From the NCBI GenBank assembly GCA_903927185.1, contig CAIYLW010000078.1, positions 1 to 59,656 of the forward strand: DNA of 59,656 bases. The letters are read 5' to 3'. Of this stretch, positions 42,620 through 50,685 are shown piece after piece. This DNA is from an uncultured Bacteroidota bacterium. Its GTDB lineage: Bacteria; Bacteroidota; Bacteroidia; Chitinophagales; Chitinophagaceae. Every line of letters starts with the position of its first letter. Positions within the stretch are counted from its first letter, which is position 1. The position numbers and the translations under genes are program-made. The notes beneath the pieces were generated by a model, which made no database searches, had not been told where the DNA came from, and saw only the letters and a program-made list of their open reading frames with translations.

Positions 42620-44041
42620 ATGCAAAGTCAAGAACCGTATAGTTTCTTTCACAGCGTTGAAAGGAGCTTCGACAAAGCAGCCAAGTTCACCAAATGGGAA
42701 CAAGGTCTGTTAGAACAAATTAAAGCTTGCAATAGTATCTACAGTATGCGTTTCCCTGTTAAAATGGATGATGGACGCATCGAAGTTATTGAAGCCTATA
42801 GAATACAACACTCACAACACAAAACACCTTGTAAAGGAGGTATTCGTTTTAGTTTAGCTGTAAATCAGGATGAAGTGATGGCACTCGCCTCACTCATGAC
42901 TTATAAATGTGCTATTGTGAATGTGCCTTTTGGAGGTGCAAAGGGTGGAATTAAAATAAGCCCAAGAAATCATAGCGCCTATGAGCTAGAGAAAATTACT
43001 CGACGCTATACCGCAGAATTGGTTAAGAAAAATTTTATTGGACCTGGTATAGATGTTCCGGCACCAGATTATGGAACTGGCGAAAGAGAAATGTCTTGGA
43101 TCGTGGATACCTACCAATCTTTGAAACCAGGAGACATTGATAGCGCTGGTTGTGTAACCGGAAAACCTATTACACAGGGTGGTGTTCGTGGAAGAAGAGA
43201 AGCAACAGGATTGGGTGTTTTCTTTGGCATCAGAGAGGTATGTAATATGGAAGACGTAATGGCCAAACTTGGATTAAAAACTGGAATAGAAGGCAAAACA
43301 GTGATCGTTCAAGGATTGGGTAATGTGGGCTATTTCTGTGCTAAATTTTTCAGAGAGCATGGTGCCATTGTTGTGTCGATTGCTGAGTATGAAGGTGCTA
43401 TTTATAAAGCTGATGGAATTAATGAAGAGGAACTATTTCAACATAGAAAAACTACTGGAAGTATTTTAAATTTTCCTGGTGCAACCAATCTTGCTAAGAA
43501 TGGCGACGCGCTTGAACTTGCTTGCGATATTTTAATACCTGCTGCATTAGAAAATGTAATTGATGGTGAAAATGCCCCTAGGGTTAAAGCTAAAATTATT
43601 GCAGAAGCAGCGAACGGACCATTAACTCCAGAAGCAGATGAGATTTTCGCAGAAAAAGGAACCCTGGTGGTACCAGATATGTACCTGAATGCAGGGGGTG
43701 TTACTGTTTCTTATTTCGAATGGTTAAAGAACCTAAGCCATGTGCGTTATGGCAGGATGGAAAAGCGTTTCACTGAAAATATGAATTCACATATTTTAAA
43801 TCAAATCGAAGGTCTAACAGGTAAAACAGTAGGTCCGAAAGAAAAAGAATTTATCATGCATGGTGCAGAAGAAATAGATCTTGTGCATAGTGGATTGGAA
43901 GAGACTATGATTAATGCCACCAGAGAAATCATGGATATCATGGCAGAAAATCCTACTATTCCTGATATGAGAACTGCTGCTTACGTAAGTGCAATTAATA
44001 AAGTAGCGATTAGTTATACTGAACTAGGAATTTTCCCATAG
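42620..44041 (+). CDS. Glutamate dehydrogenase (Glu/Leu/Phe/Val dehydrogenase family)
   Basis: A 473-residue oxidoreductase that deaminates an amino acid, most likely glutamate. 'THKTPCKGGIRF'-type and 'VPFGGAKGGIKI' blocks (catalytic Lys108 region) and 'GPGIDVPAPDYGTGEREMSWI' form the substrate site. 'VIVQGLGNVGYFCAKFFREHG' is the NAD(P) Rossmann motif. The ATG at 42620 is used in place of an in-frame TTG two codons earlier. The long C-terminus of ~470 aa fits the catabolic, NAD-type subgroup seen in Bacteroidota, but cofactor choice is inferred. A very strong terminator follows. Confidence 0.9.
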   Translation: MQSQEPYSFFHSVERSFDKAAKFTKWEQGLLEQIKACNSIYSMRFPVKMDDGRIEVIEAYRIQHSQHKTPCKGGIRFSLAVNQDEVMALASLMTYKCAIVNVPFGGAKGGIKISPRNHSAYELEKITRRYTAELVKKNFIGPGIDVPAPDYGTGEREMSWIVDTYQSLKPGDIDSAGCVTGKPITQGGVRGRREATGLGVFFGIREVCNMEDVMAKLGLKTGIEGKTVIVQGLGNVGYFCAKFFREHGAIVVSIAEYEGAIYKADGINEEELFQHRKTTGSILNFPGATNLAKNGDALELACDILIPAALENVIDGENAPRVKAKIIAEAANGPLTPEADEIFAEKGTLVVPDMYLNAGGVTVSYFEWLKNLSHVRYGRMEKRFTENMNSHILNQIEGLTGKTVGPKEKEFIMHGAEEIDLVHSGLEETMINATREIMDIMAENPTIPDMRTAAYVSAINKVAISYTELGIFP

Positions 44042-44059
44042 AAGGAATTGAAAAACTTT

Positions 44060-44103
44060 AAGGCCGTTCTTATCCATTTAACAGGCTAAGAACGGCCTTT
44101 TTT
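44060..44103. terminator. Strong terminator after glutamate dehydrogenase
   Basis: AAGGCCGTTCTTA (44060-44072) pairs over 13 bp with TAAGAACGGCCTT (44087-44099), followed by T to 44103. The convergent DUF481 gene ends immediately after it. Confidence 0.95.
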
Positions 44104-44104
44104 A

Positions 44105-44902
44105 TTAAAACTTAACGGTGATACTATTAGATAAACTATAATAGAAATGATGAATGGGAACAATGGGAGATTCGTCATACATACCCGAGAAACTAAAGCT
44201 AAATCCTACATGCTTTCCAGCATTTATATTCCATTGAAAATGAGGTGCAATTCTTGGATGAAAACTATCTGGCCTTGTTTGGAAAAATACACTTATCGCA
44301 AGATCGCTATTCTCACTTGCTTTCCAATCCATTCGAACATAAGAGTTGATTTTAATATAATTCTTAGTTATTGGAGTTTGATTAAGTGGTAATTTAGTGG
44401 AATCAACACCAGCATAATCCCATCTTTCTATCTCATTCATCAAACCCAATCCAGCATTGAATTCTATCTTATCTCCCTTCCACATATTATACCTGATATT
44501 GGCTCCTGCAATTGCCCGCATTTCTAAACCGCGTTTATTGTCCCATTGATATTGTACAAATGGTTCAGGTTGGAACTTGTCTTTATAATGACTCCTGTAT
44601 TTCAAATGAAAATAACCAGCATTTAAAATATCAGAAGGGCCATTATACGTAAATCGATAACTTGCTGCAAACATAAATAAGTCTTTATTTTTTTGTAGCA
44701 TCATCTCTGCAGTATTCGTCGCATCCCAAAGTGTAGTTTGCTGTCTATCTACTTCTAAACCGGTACTAAAATTTAAATTAAATTTTGTTTTTTTTACATA
44801 ATCCGATGTGTCTGATTTATCAATACTGATGATTTGGGCATTTATCAAAAAAGGGGATAATAAACATCCTAAAACGAGTATAAAATAAAGAGTTAAACGC
44901 AT
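44105..44902 (-). CDS. DUF481-family outer membrane protein
   Basis: A 265-residue protein with a Sec signal (cleaved near 'LINAQ') and a beta-barrel of the DUF481/YdiY type. The pattern includes 'KTKFNLNFSTGLEVDRQQTTLWDATNTAE', 'AGYFHLKYRSHYKDKFQPEPFVQYQWDNKRGLEMRAIAGANIRYNMWK' in separate strands, and a C-terminal Phe ('SITVKF'). Enterobacterial members are salt-induced outer membrane proteins; the role here is unknown. It lies 37 bp downstream of the HsdR-N gene on the same strand and is probably in the same transcript. Confidence 0.8.
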   Translation of the reverse strand: MRLTLYFILVLGCLLSPFLINAQIISIDKSDTSDYVKKTKFNLNFSTGLEVDRQQTTLWDATNTAEMMLQKNKDLFMFAASYRFTYNGPSDILNAGYFHLKYRSHYKDKFQPEPFVQYQWDNKRGLEMRAIAGANIRYNMWKGDKIEFNAGLGLMNEIERWDYAGVDSTKLPLNQTPITKNYIKINSYVRMDWKASENSDLAISVFFQTRPDSFHPRIAPHFQWNINAGKHVGFSFSFSGMYDESPIVPIHHFYYSLSNSITVKF

Positions 44903-44939
44903 AGCTTACATATTATAATTATCAAGTCAAGAATCTGAG

Positions 44940-45374
44940 CTATTCGAAATTCGGGATTTCTTGTAGCATTTGAATATCGCCATTCTTCAATTCAAAAGCA
45001 AAAGTATCCGATCCATTAGTGATGATGAGGTATTGAACCCTTAAAGAAATATTATAATTAAGAATTTGTTTGATTACAGCTTCGTTTAACTGTACCTCCA
45101 TTTCTTTGCATTCCACAATCATCCAGGGATGGGAGGATTTATAAACTACGATATCACATCTTTTTTTTAGCTCGCCTACTTTTATTTCTTTTTCCACCGC
45201 AATCAGTGATGGCGGAATACCTTTTGTTTGTACTAACCATTGCAAAAAATTTTGACGTACCCATTCTTCAGGAGTAATTTGAATCCAACGTTTTCTGAAT
45301 TCATCAAATATCCATTGCTTCCCATCTTCCAACTTTGTTCGAAACTTTGGTTCTGGATATTCAATTCTAATCAT
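44940..45374 (-). CDS. HsdR-N-terminal-domain protein (orphan PD-(D/E)xK nuclease-like)
   Basis: A 144-residue protein with the type I restriction R-subunit N-terminal domain (HSDR_N_2, PF13588). It has 'EEWVRQNFLQWLV', then the nuclease core 'KRCDIVVYKSSHPWMIVECK', with Asp74 and the Glu88-x-Lys90 pair. The frame is open to 45485, but the ATG at 45374 lies just behind a TAtcTTTG box and gives the usual family start 'MIRIEYPEPKFRTK'. No HsdS, HsdM or helicase is nearby, so it is not a restriction system. The family is conserved across Bacteroidota with unknown function. Confidence 0.85.
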   Translation of the reverse strand: MIRIEYPEPKFRTKLEDGKQWIFDEFRKRWIQITPEEWVRQNFLQWLVQTKGIPPSLIAVEKEIKVGELKKRCDIVVYKSSHPWMIVECKEMEVQLNEAVIKQILNYNISLRVQYLIITNGSDTFAFELKNGDIQMLQEIPNFE

Positions 45375-45422
45375 GGTTTTGTTTACTGATTTGATTTTTG
45401 TATTTTTAAGAATTACCTTTTT

Positions 45423-45430
45423 CAAAGATA
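45423..45430 (-). promoter_or_regulatory. -7 box TAtcTTTG of the HsdR-N gene
   Basis: TAtcTTTG on the minus strand, 49 bases upstream of the start codon at 45374 and downstream of the alternative start at 45485. No -33 TTG is evident. Confidence 0.4.
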
Positions 45431-45458
45431 CTTCTTGAAGAAGCACTAAAAGCAGGTT

Positions 45459-46235
45459 ATGAAAACGAAAGAAGAGATTGTACAAAATTGGCTACCTAGG
45501 TACACAGGAGAATCCGTTGAAAATTTTGGTAAGTATATTTTACTAACCAATTTCGCTAATTATGTTTCTATGTTTGCCGAATGGAATAATGTTCCTGTTA
45601 TTGGGAAAGATCGGCCAATGGAATGTGCTACTGCCAATGGAATTACCATCATTAACTTCGGTATGGGAAGCCCAGGAGCTGCAACTATCATGGATTTGCT
45701 GACTGCAATAGAGCCAGAAGCTGTATTGTTTTTAGGAAAATGTGGGGGATTAAAAAAACGAAATAAACTCGGGGATTTAATACTCCCCATCGCTGCTATT
45801 CGGGGAGAAGGTACCTCTAATGATTACTTCCCGCCAGAAGTGCCGGCAATGCCTGCATTCGCACTCCAAAAAGCGATATCTACAACAATCAGAGATTATC
45901 AGGTTGATTATTGGACCGGAACTGTATACACCACAAACAGAAGGGTTTGGGAACATGATGAAGTATTTAAAGAATACCTTACCAAGGTTAGAGCTTATGC
46001 TATTGATATGGAAACCGCTACTATTTTCACTGTTGGTTTTTTTAATAAAATCCCAACAGGAGCTTTATTGCTGGTAAGCGACCAGCCAATGGTTCCCGAT
46101 GGTGTTAAAACAGAAGCCAGCGATAAGAAAGTGACTGAAGAATATGTAGAACGTCACCTGAAAATTGGTATAGATTCATTGATGCAACTGATCAATAATG
46201 GACAAACTGTTCGCCACCTGCGTTTTGAAAATTAA
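45459..46235 (+). CDS. amn: AMP nucleosidase (nucleoside phosphorylase fold)
   Basis: Hydrolyses AMP to adenine and ribose 5-phosphate. The 258-residue protein has the phosphorylase-fold core 'INFGMGSPGAATIMDLL', 'VLFLGKCGGLKKRNKLGDLILPIAAIRGEGTS' in two blocks, 'AYAIDMETATIFTVGF' and the catalytic 'LLLVSDQPM'. It lacks the N-terminal regulatory domain of the E. coli enzyme, as is usual for Bacteroidota. It is divergent from the HsdR-N gene and shares a 4-bp stop overlap with ccmB. Confidence 0.9.
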   Translation: MKTKEEIVQNWLPRYTGESVENFGKYILLTNFANYVSMFAEWNNVPVIGKDRPMECATANGITIINFGMGSPGAATIMDLLTAIEPEAVLFLGKCGGLKKRNKLGDLILPIAAIRGEGTSNDYFPPEVPAMPAFALQKAISTTIRDYQVDYWTGTVYTTNRRVWEHDEVFKEYLTKVRAYAIDMETATIFTVGFFNKIPTGALLLVSDQPMVPDGVKTEASDKKVTEEYVERHLKIGIDSLMQLINNGQTVRHLRFEN

Positions 46236-46891
46236 TCTTTCCAAAGAAATGGGAATAATATAATTGCTAGGGCTACCACTAAAATGTCGAGGCCCACTAA
46301 TAAAAATACCATTTGCATTAATCCTGCTTGAATAACTGCAGAAAAAGCGGCTGTTGATATTTTCATTAAAAGAAGGAGTTGGGGAATTATAATAGGGAAT
46401 CCCATAATTGCCATTAAAGCAGACTGTTGCTGTGCCTTTGCCGCTATTGCTGCTAAAAAAGTAAATACAAGACTTAAGCTAATACCACCTAAACAGGCAA
46501 TACCCAAAAATTTTAATCCAAATTCAATGGGGTTACCCAATAAGAGCGTGAAAATAGCTAGGCTGATACAACTCATCACAAGCATGAGGATGCTATTGAA
46601 TATCAGCTTTGATAAAACAAAATCTTTAGCACCTGCAATTGAATAAAAGTATAACATGCGGCCTCGACTTTCAGCAAGAAAACTTTTTGCAACGGCATTA
46701 ACACAAACAAATAATTGAATTACCCAAAATAAGCCATTCCAAACCTTGTCTTCAGGCTGCCCCATCGATAAATACACCACGAATATTGTAGAAGCTACAT
46801 ACAAGAAGATACCATATAAGGTATACTGCTGGCGGGTTTCGAGCAGTAATTCTTTTCTAACAAGTGCTAAAATTGGGTTATGGTTTTTCAT
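46232..46891 (-). CDS. ccmB: Haem exporter protein CcmB
   Basis: A 219-residue ABC permease with about six membrane helices. The CcmB pattern includes '[23 protein letters not shown]', '[29 protein letters not shown]' and '[11 protein letters not shown]'-like segments, and '[11 protein letters not shown]'. With CcmA it supports haem delivery for cytochrome c maturation. The ATG at 46891 is chosen over one at 46924, reducing overlap with tdk to 14 bp. It is unusual that it is separated from ccsA-ccmD (41.6-42.5 kb) and in the opposite direction. ccmA is not seen. Confidence 0.87.
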   Translation of the reverse strand: MKNHNPILALVRKELLLETRQQYTLYGIFLYVASTIFVVYLSMGQPEDKVWNGLFWVIQLFVCVNAVAKSFLAESRGRMLYFYSIAGAKDFVLSKLIFNSILMLVMSCISLAIFTLLLGNPIEFGLKFLGIACLGGISLSLVFTFLAAIAAKAQQQSALMAIMGFPIIIPQLLLLMKISTAAFSAVIQAGLMQMVFLLVGLDILVVALAIILFPFLWKD

Positions 46892-47447
46892 GGACACATT
46901 TTCTGCAACGGGGTTCATAAACATCTTTTTCTCCTAATAATACCTGAGGTCCAACTGTTGATTTGCGATGCGAAATACTTGCAATATTTCCGCATCGTAC
47001 GCAGATCGCATGAAGCTTAGTAATATAGTCTGCAATGGCCAATAAGTTGGGCATTTGACCAAATGGTCTTCCTTTATAATCCATATCTAAACCGGCTACG
47101 ATTACCCTGGTTCCTTTTGCGGCTAGTTGTTCGCACACGTAAATTATTTGGTCGTCAAAAAACTGAGCTTCATCTATACCAACCACATCAACCCCTTCAG
47201 ATAAAAGCAGGATCGTTTGAGAATTGTCGATTGGTGTGGATAGAACACTATTGGAATCATGACTAACAACTTGCGATTCGTCATACCGGGTATCAATAGC
47301 GGGTTTAAATATCTCAACCTTTAAATTAGCAATCTTTGCTCTTTTTAAACGACGTAATAATTCTTCGGTTTTTCCGCTAAACATACTTCCGCAAATCACT
47401 TCCACCCATCCTCTTCGTTCCCCAGATATATTCGGTTCAATAAACAT
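46878..47447 (-). CDS. tdk: Thymidine kinase (type II)
   Basis: Phosphorylates thymidine in nucleotide salvage. The 189-residue protein has the P-loop '[18 protein letters not shown]' (residues 20-37) and the catalytic 'IDEAQFF' (Glu93). It also has '[13 protein letters not shown]' and the structural zinc site with Cys149, Cys152, Cys181 and Cys184. It lies directly before ccmB on the same strand with a short overlap. Confidence 0.95.
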   Translation of the reverse strand: MFIEPNISGERRGWVEVICGSMFSGKTEELLRRLKRAKIANLKVEIFKPAIDTRYDESQVVSHDSNSVLSTPIDNSQTILLLSEGVDVVGIDEAQFFDDQIIYVCEQLAAKGTRVIVAGLDMDYKGRPFGQMPNLLAIADYITKLHAICVRCGNIASISHRKSTVGPQVLLGEKDVYEPRCRKCVHEKP

Positions 47448-47524
47448 CTATAAAATAAATTATAATAAAATTCGTTTCTCAGTAGACTCGCTTACATTTT
47501 AACTCATCAAATGTATTACATCCA

Positions 47525-48193
47525 ATGGAAAGAGTGGGTATACTGATCGATAAACTAAGAGAACAATATGCTCAGCATGCTGAAATTGATACTTTATTGG
47601 CTACCTCTCAGATAATTTTGATTGAATTGCAACAACAAAAAAAAGCCTATTCTTCCAGTAGTGCAGTTTCAGTGATGGATTTATTACTCAATAATTCCCG
47701 AATGCACCCAATTACAATGACAAATTCCCCAATGTCAAAAACTGCTTCAAATAAAAATGAGGAACTAAGTGGATGGTTATTTGATATAAATACTGAAATG
47801 CCTGTAAAAGAGCCTAATGTAGGATTCGAAAAACCTGTTGGCACTCCAGTAAAAGTAATATTAGAATTGAATGATTTGATTAAGGAAGAAGCTTTTAGTA
47901 TCAATGACCAGTTAAAGCAAAACGAACCGGAAGTGGCGTATGGATTTAATGAAACACCCATTCGTGATTTGAAAAAAGCAATTGGAATAAATGATCGCTA
48001 TCTTTTTATCAATGAATTATTCAGAGGTGATGAAATCATGTATGAGAGAAGTCTAAAGACGATTAATGGATTTGATATTTTCCCGGAAGCTCAATATTGG
48101 ATCGAAAGAGAATTGAAATTGAAATTGGGTTGGAAAGCTGGTTCAATAGCAGTTGAGCATTTTGATCAATTAGTTAAAAGACGATTCGCTTGA
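47525..48193 (+). CDS. Conserved Bacteroidota protein of unknown function (222 aa)
   Basis: A soluble protein without signal or membrane segments. The N-terminal ~45 residues form an amphipathic, coiled-coil-like helix ('IDKLREQYAQHAEIDTLLA', 'QIILIELQQQKKAYSS'). A polar low-complexity linker follows. The C-terminal ~85 residues hold a compact helical module starting 'DLKKAIGINDRYLFINELF' and 'YERSLKTINGFD', ending near a Trp/Arg-rich helix. Similar tails recur in Bacteroidota proteins, but I know of no established function. Its last 28 bases overlap the convergent waaA gene. Confidence 0.8.
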   Translation: MERVGILIDKLREQYAQHAEIDTLLATSQIILIELQQQKKAYSSSSAVSVMDLLLNNSRMHPITMTNSPMSKTASNKNEELSGWLFDINTEMPVKEPNVGFEKPVGTPVKVILELNDLIKEEAFSINDQLKQNEPEVAYGFNETPIRDLKKAIGINDRYLFINELFRGDEIMYERSLKTINGFDIFPEAQYWIERELKLKLGWKAGSIAVEHFDQLVKRRFA

Positions 48194-49437
48194 ATATGAT
48201 TTAAGATTTTATTTGTAGCCCCTGCATTTGCGTATACATAATCTTTTGCCGCCTTAGCTGATTGATAATAAAGTGGATCTTTAGGATTCAATAATTGATT
48301 TAAAATTTCCTCCAACTCTAGTGCGTTTTCTACTGAAATGCACCCCCCATTTTCTACTAAGTCAACTGCTTCAATATATTTTTCATAAACTGGCCCAATG
48401 ATGACTGGTTTCCCATAAACAGCAGCTTCTAATACATTGTGAACACCATCTCCTCCAAAACCACCACCTACTAAACTGATTGTAGCATAGTGATATAACC
48501 TTGTAAGCATTCCATAATTATCAATAATCAATACTTGTGGGTCAACTTGATTATTATCAGCGAGCTGTAGCGTTTTTTCGTATTCGGATAAAAGCATGGA
48601 TCTTTTATAAAGTGTTAAACACTCCTTCAGTCTTTCTGCCTCAATCTCATGAGGGGCAATGATACATTTAATTGCAGGATGCTTATTGATAAAATGATCC
48701 AACTCTTCATCGTCTTCTGTCCAGGTACTTCCTGCAACAATAGTAATAGCTTCTTTGCAAAAAGTGTCTATGAAAGAAATAGGTGCAAACTGCGCTGCAA
48801 TTTCTAATACACGATCAAATCTGGTGTCGCCACTAATTACTATTTTTTCTTGAAGCCCTAACTTCTTTAATAGTACTGCTGATTGTTCATCCTGTAAAAA
48901 GAAATGACTAAAACTGTGAAGAATATTTCTATAAAATTTTCCGTACCATTTGAAAAATATTTGATCTTCTCTAAATATCCCAGAAGCTAATAATAATGGA
49001 ATTTTTCTTTCAGCTGCTTCTTTGCAATAGAAATGCCAAAACTCATATTTGATAAATAATATCAGACTTGGTTGTACAATATTTAAAAAGCGAACTGCAT
49101 TGCTGGGAGAGTCCATCGGGAGATATGAGATGTAATCTGCAAGAGGGTAATTTTTACATACCTCATAACCTGATGGGGAAAAAAAGGTAAGTAAGATTCT
49201 ATAATTGGGGTACTGCTTTTTAATAGATTCCAAAATGGGCCGACCTTGTTCAAACTCGCCCAATGAGGCACAATGAATCCAGATGACAGGTTCTTTGTGC
49301 AGATAAAAATAAGTGGAGAGGGTTTTAAATAGGCCTCTTCTACCTATGACCCATTTTCTGGCTTTTTCATTTTTCCAGCCTAATAACCAAGCTGCTTTAG
49401 GATATAAATAAATGAAGAGTTGATATAGTATTTTCAA
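48166..49437 (-). CDS. waaA: 3-deoxy-D-manno-octulosonic acid transferase
   Basis: WaaA (KdtA) transfers Kdo from CMP-Kdo to lipid IVA at the inner membrane. The 423-residue GT30 protein has an N-terminal membrane anchor region and then 'IWIHCASLGEFEQGRPILESI', 'TFFSPSGYEVCKNYPLADYISYLPMD' in two pieces, and 'FIKYEFWHFY'. The nucleotide-binding half has 'IVAGSTWTEDDEEL', 'IIAPHEIEAERL' and 'LVGGGFGGDGVHNVLEAAVYGKPVIIGP' in two pieces. It uses the product of kdsA, encoded at 28.9-29.7 kb. Confidence 0.95.
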   Translation of the reverse strand: MKILYQLFIYLYPKAAWLLGWKNEKARKWVIGRRGLFKTLSTYFYLHKEPVIWIHCASLGEFEQGRPILESIKKQYPNYRILLTFFSPSGYEVCKNYPLADYISYLPMDSPSNAVRFLNIVQPSLILFIKYEFWHFYCKEAAERKIPLLLASGIFREDQIFFKWYGKFYRNILHSFSHFFLQDEQSAVLLKKLGLQEKIVISGDTRFDRVLEIAAQFAPISFIDTFCKEAITIVAGSTWTEDDEELDHFINKHPAIKCIIAPHEIEAERLKECLTLYKRSMLLSEYEKTLQLADNNQVDPQVLIIDNYGMLTRLYHYATISLVGGGFGGDGVHNVLEAAVYGKPVIIGPVYEKYIEAVDLVENGGCISVENALELEEILNQLLNPKDPLYYQSAKAAKDYVYANAGATNKILNHIQANRLLTN

Positions 49438-49521
49438 GGGAAGGTTTCTATTTACAAAATAACGTAATAAATAGTAGCTTATTTCAGATAATTAGTAATC
49501 TTAATTTGTTATATTTTCTCG

Positions 49522-49529
49522 TAGATTTG
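49522..49529 (+). promoter_or_regulatory. -7 box TAgaTTTG of the sugar-nucleotide operon
   Basis: TAgaTTTG lies 23 bases before the aminotransferase start codon. The nearest TTTG (49505-49508) is closer than the usual -33 spacing. Confidence 0.45.
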
Positions 49530-49552
49530 CAGTCGAATTAAGACCTTTATTT

Positions 49553-50683
49553 ATGCGGCCAATTCAGATGGTAGACACAAAGCAACAGTATCTAAAAATT
49601 AAGACAGAAGTAGATGCCGCAATTCATGAGGTTTTGGACTCAGCTTCCTATATTAATGGAAAAGCAGTTCAAGAGTTTACAGCGAGTTTAAACAATTACC
49701 AGGGTTCAGGATTTACGATTCCCTGTGCAAACGGAACAGACGCTCTGCAGATTGCGATGATGGCGTTAGACTTGCAACCCGGGGATGAAGTAATCACTCC
49801 TTCATTTACCTATATCGCTACAACTGAAGTGGTGGCTTTATTAAAATTAACGCCCGTATTTGTTGAAGTAGATCCCTATACATTTTGTTTAGATCCCGTT
49901 TCAGTACGCAAAGCAATTACACCCAAAACAAAAGCTATTGTGCCGGTACATTTATACGGACATGCTGCGCCAATGGAAGAGATCATGGCTATAGCGAAAG
50001 AGTTTGGATTATTCGTGATTGAAGACAATGCACAAGCAATTGGTTGTGATTATCGTTTTGCTGACGGAACTACCCAAAAAACGGGTTCAATTGGAACAGT
50101 TGGAGCTACCTCATTTTATCCTAGTAAAAATCTGGGTGCTTTTGGTGATGGGGGAGCCATTTTTACGAATGATGCAGAGCTAGCTCATAAAATGAAAATG
50201 ATAGCGAATCATGGACAACAAACACGCTATTATCATGAGATGGTAGGATGTAATTCAAGGTTAGATTCTATTCAGGCTGCTATTTTAAATGTTAAATTAA
50301 AAGAGTTAGATCATTATACTAAAGCGCGTCAGTCGGCTGCTGCATTTTACGATGTTGCATTTGCAGATAATGAAAAGATTACTACTCCATTTGTAGCAGA
50401 TTATAGTTCGCATGTCTATCATCAATATACTTTACAATTGAAGGGCGTTGATCGAGATGCTTTGAATGCATACTTAGCTGAGAAGAAAATTCCTTCTATG
50501 ATCTATTATCCGGTACCAGGACACAAACAAAAAATGTTCAGCGCATTTAAATTGCCTGAATTAGATTTGAAAGTAACAGATTGGCTTACAGAAAGAGTGA
50601 TTTCTTTGCCTATGCACACAGAATTAGACACGGAACAGCTAAGTTATATTAGCAATAGTATTTTAAATTTTATACATAATTAA
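49553..50683 (+). CDS. DegT/DnrJ/EryC1/StrS-family sugar aminotransferase
   Basis: A 376-residue PLP enzyme of the sugar 3- or 4-aminotransferase family. Signatures are 'CANGTDALQIAMMAL', 'DEVITPSFTYIATTEV', 'VEDNAQAIG'-like 'VIEDNAQAIGCDY' and 'SFYPSKNLGAFGDGGAIF' with PLP Lys192. It opens a plus-strand operon with UDP-glucose dehydrogenase and a UDP-xylose synthase-like enzyme (2-bp and 12-bp gaps). A 4-keto or 3-keto nucleotide sugar derived from UDP-glucuronate is thus a plausible substrate. Closest resemblance is to WlbE/WbpE-type enzymes; the product cannot be fixed. Confidence 0.9.
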   Translation: MRPIQMVDTKQQYLKIKTEVDAAIHEVLDSASYINGKAVQEFTASLNNYQGSGFTIPCANGTDALQIAMMALDLQPGDEVITPSFTYIATTEVVALLKLTPVFVEVDPYTFCLDPVSVRKAITPKTKAIVPVHLYGHAAPMEEIMAIAKEFGLFVIEDNAQAIGCDYRFADGTTQKTGSIGTVGATSFYPSKNLGAFGDGGAIFTNDAELAHKMKMIANHGQQTRYYHEMVGCNSRLDSIQAAILNVKLKELDHYTKARQSAAAFYDVAFADNEKITTPFVADYSSHVYHQYTLQLKGVDRDALNAYLAEKKIPSMIYYPVPGHKQKMFSAFKLPELDLKVTDWLTERVISLPMHTELDTEQLSYISNSILNFIHN

Positions 50684-50685
50684 AT

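Noticed and set aside
44940..45374. Restriction-modification system suggested by the HsdR-N domain
   Set aside because: No methylase, specificity subunit or helicase adjoins; the domain stands alone between an AMP nucleosidase and a DUF481 gene.
47647..47961. 104-codon minus-strand ORF opposite the unnamed 222-aa protein
   Set aside because: The plus-strand frame has protein-like helices and a conserved C-terminal module; the minus-strand frame has no recognisable features.
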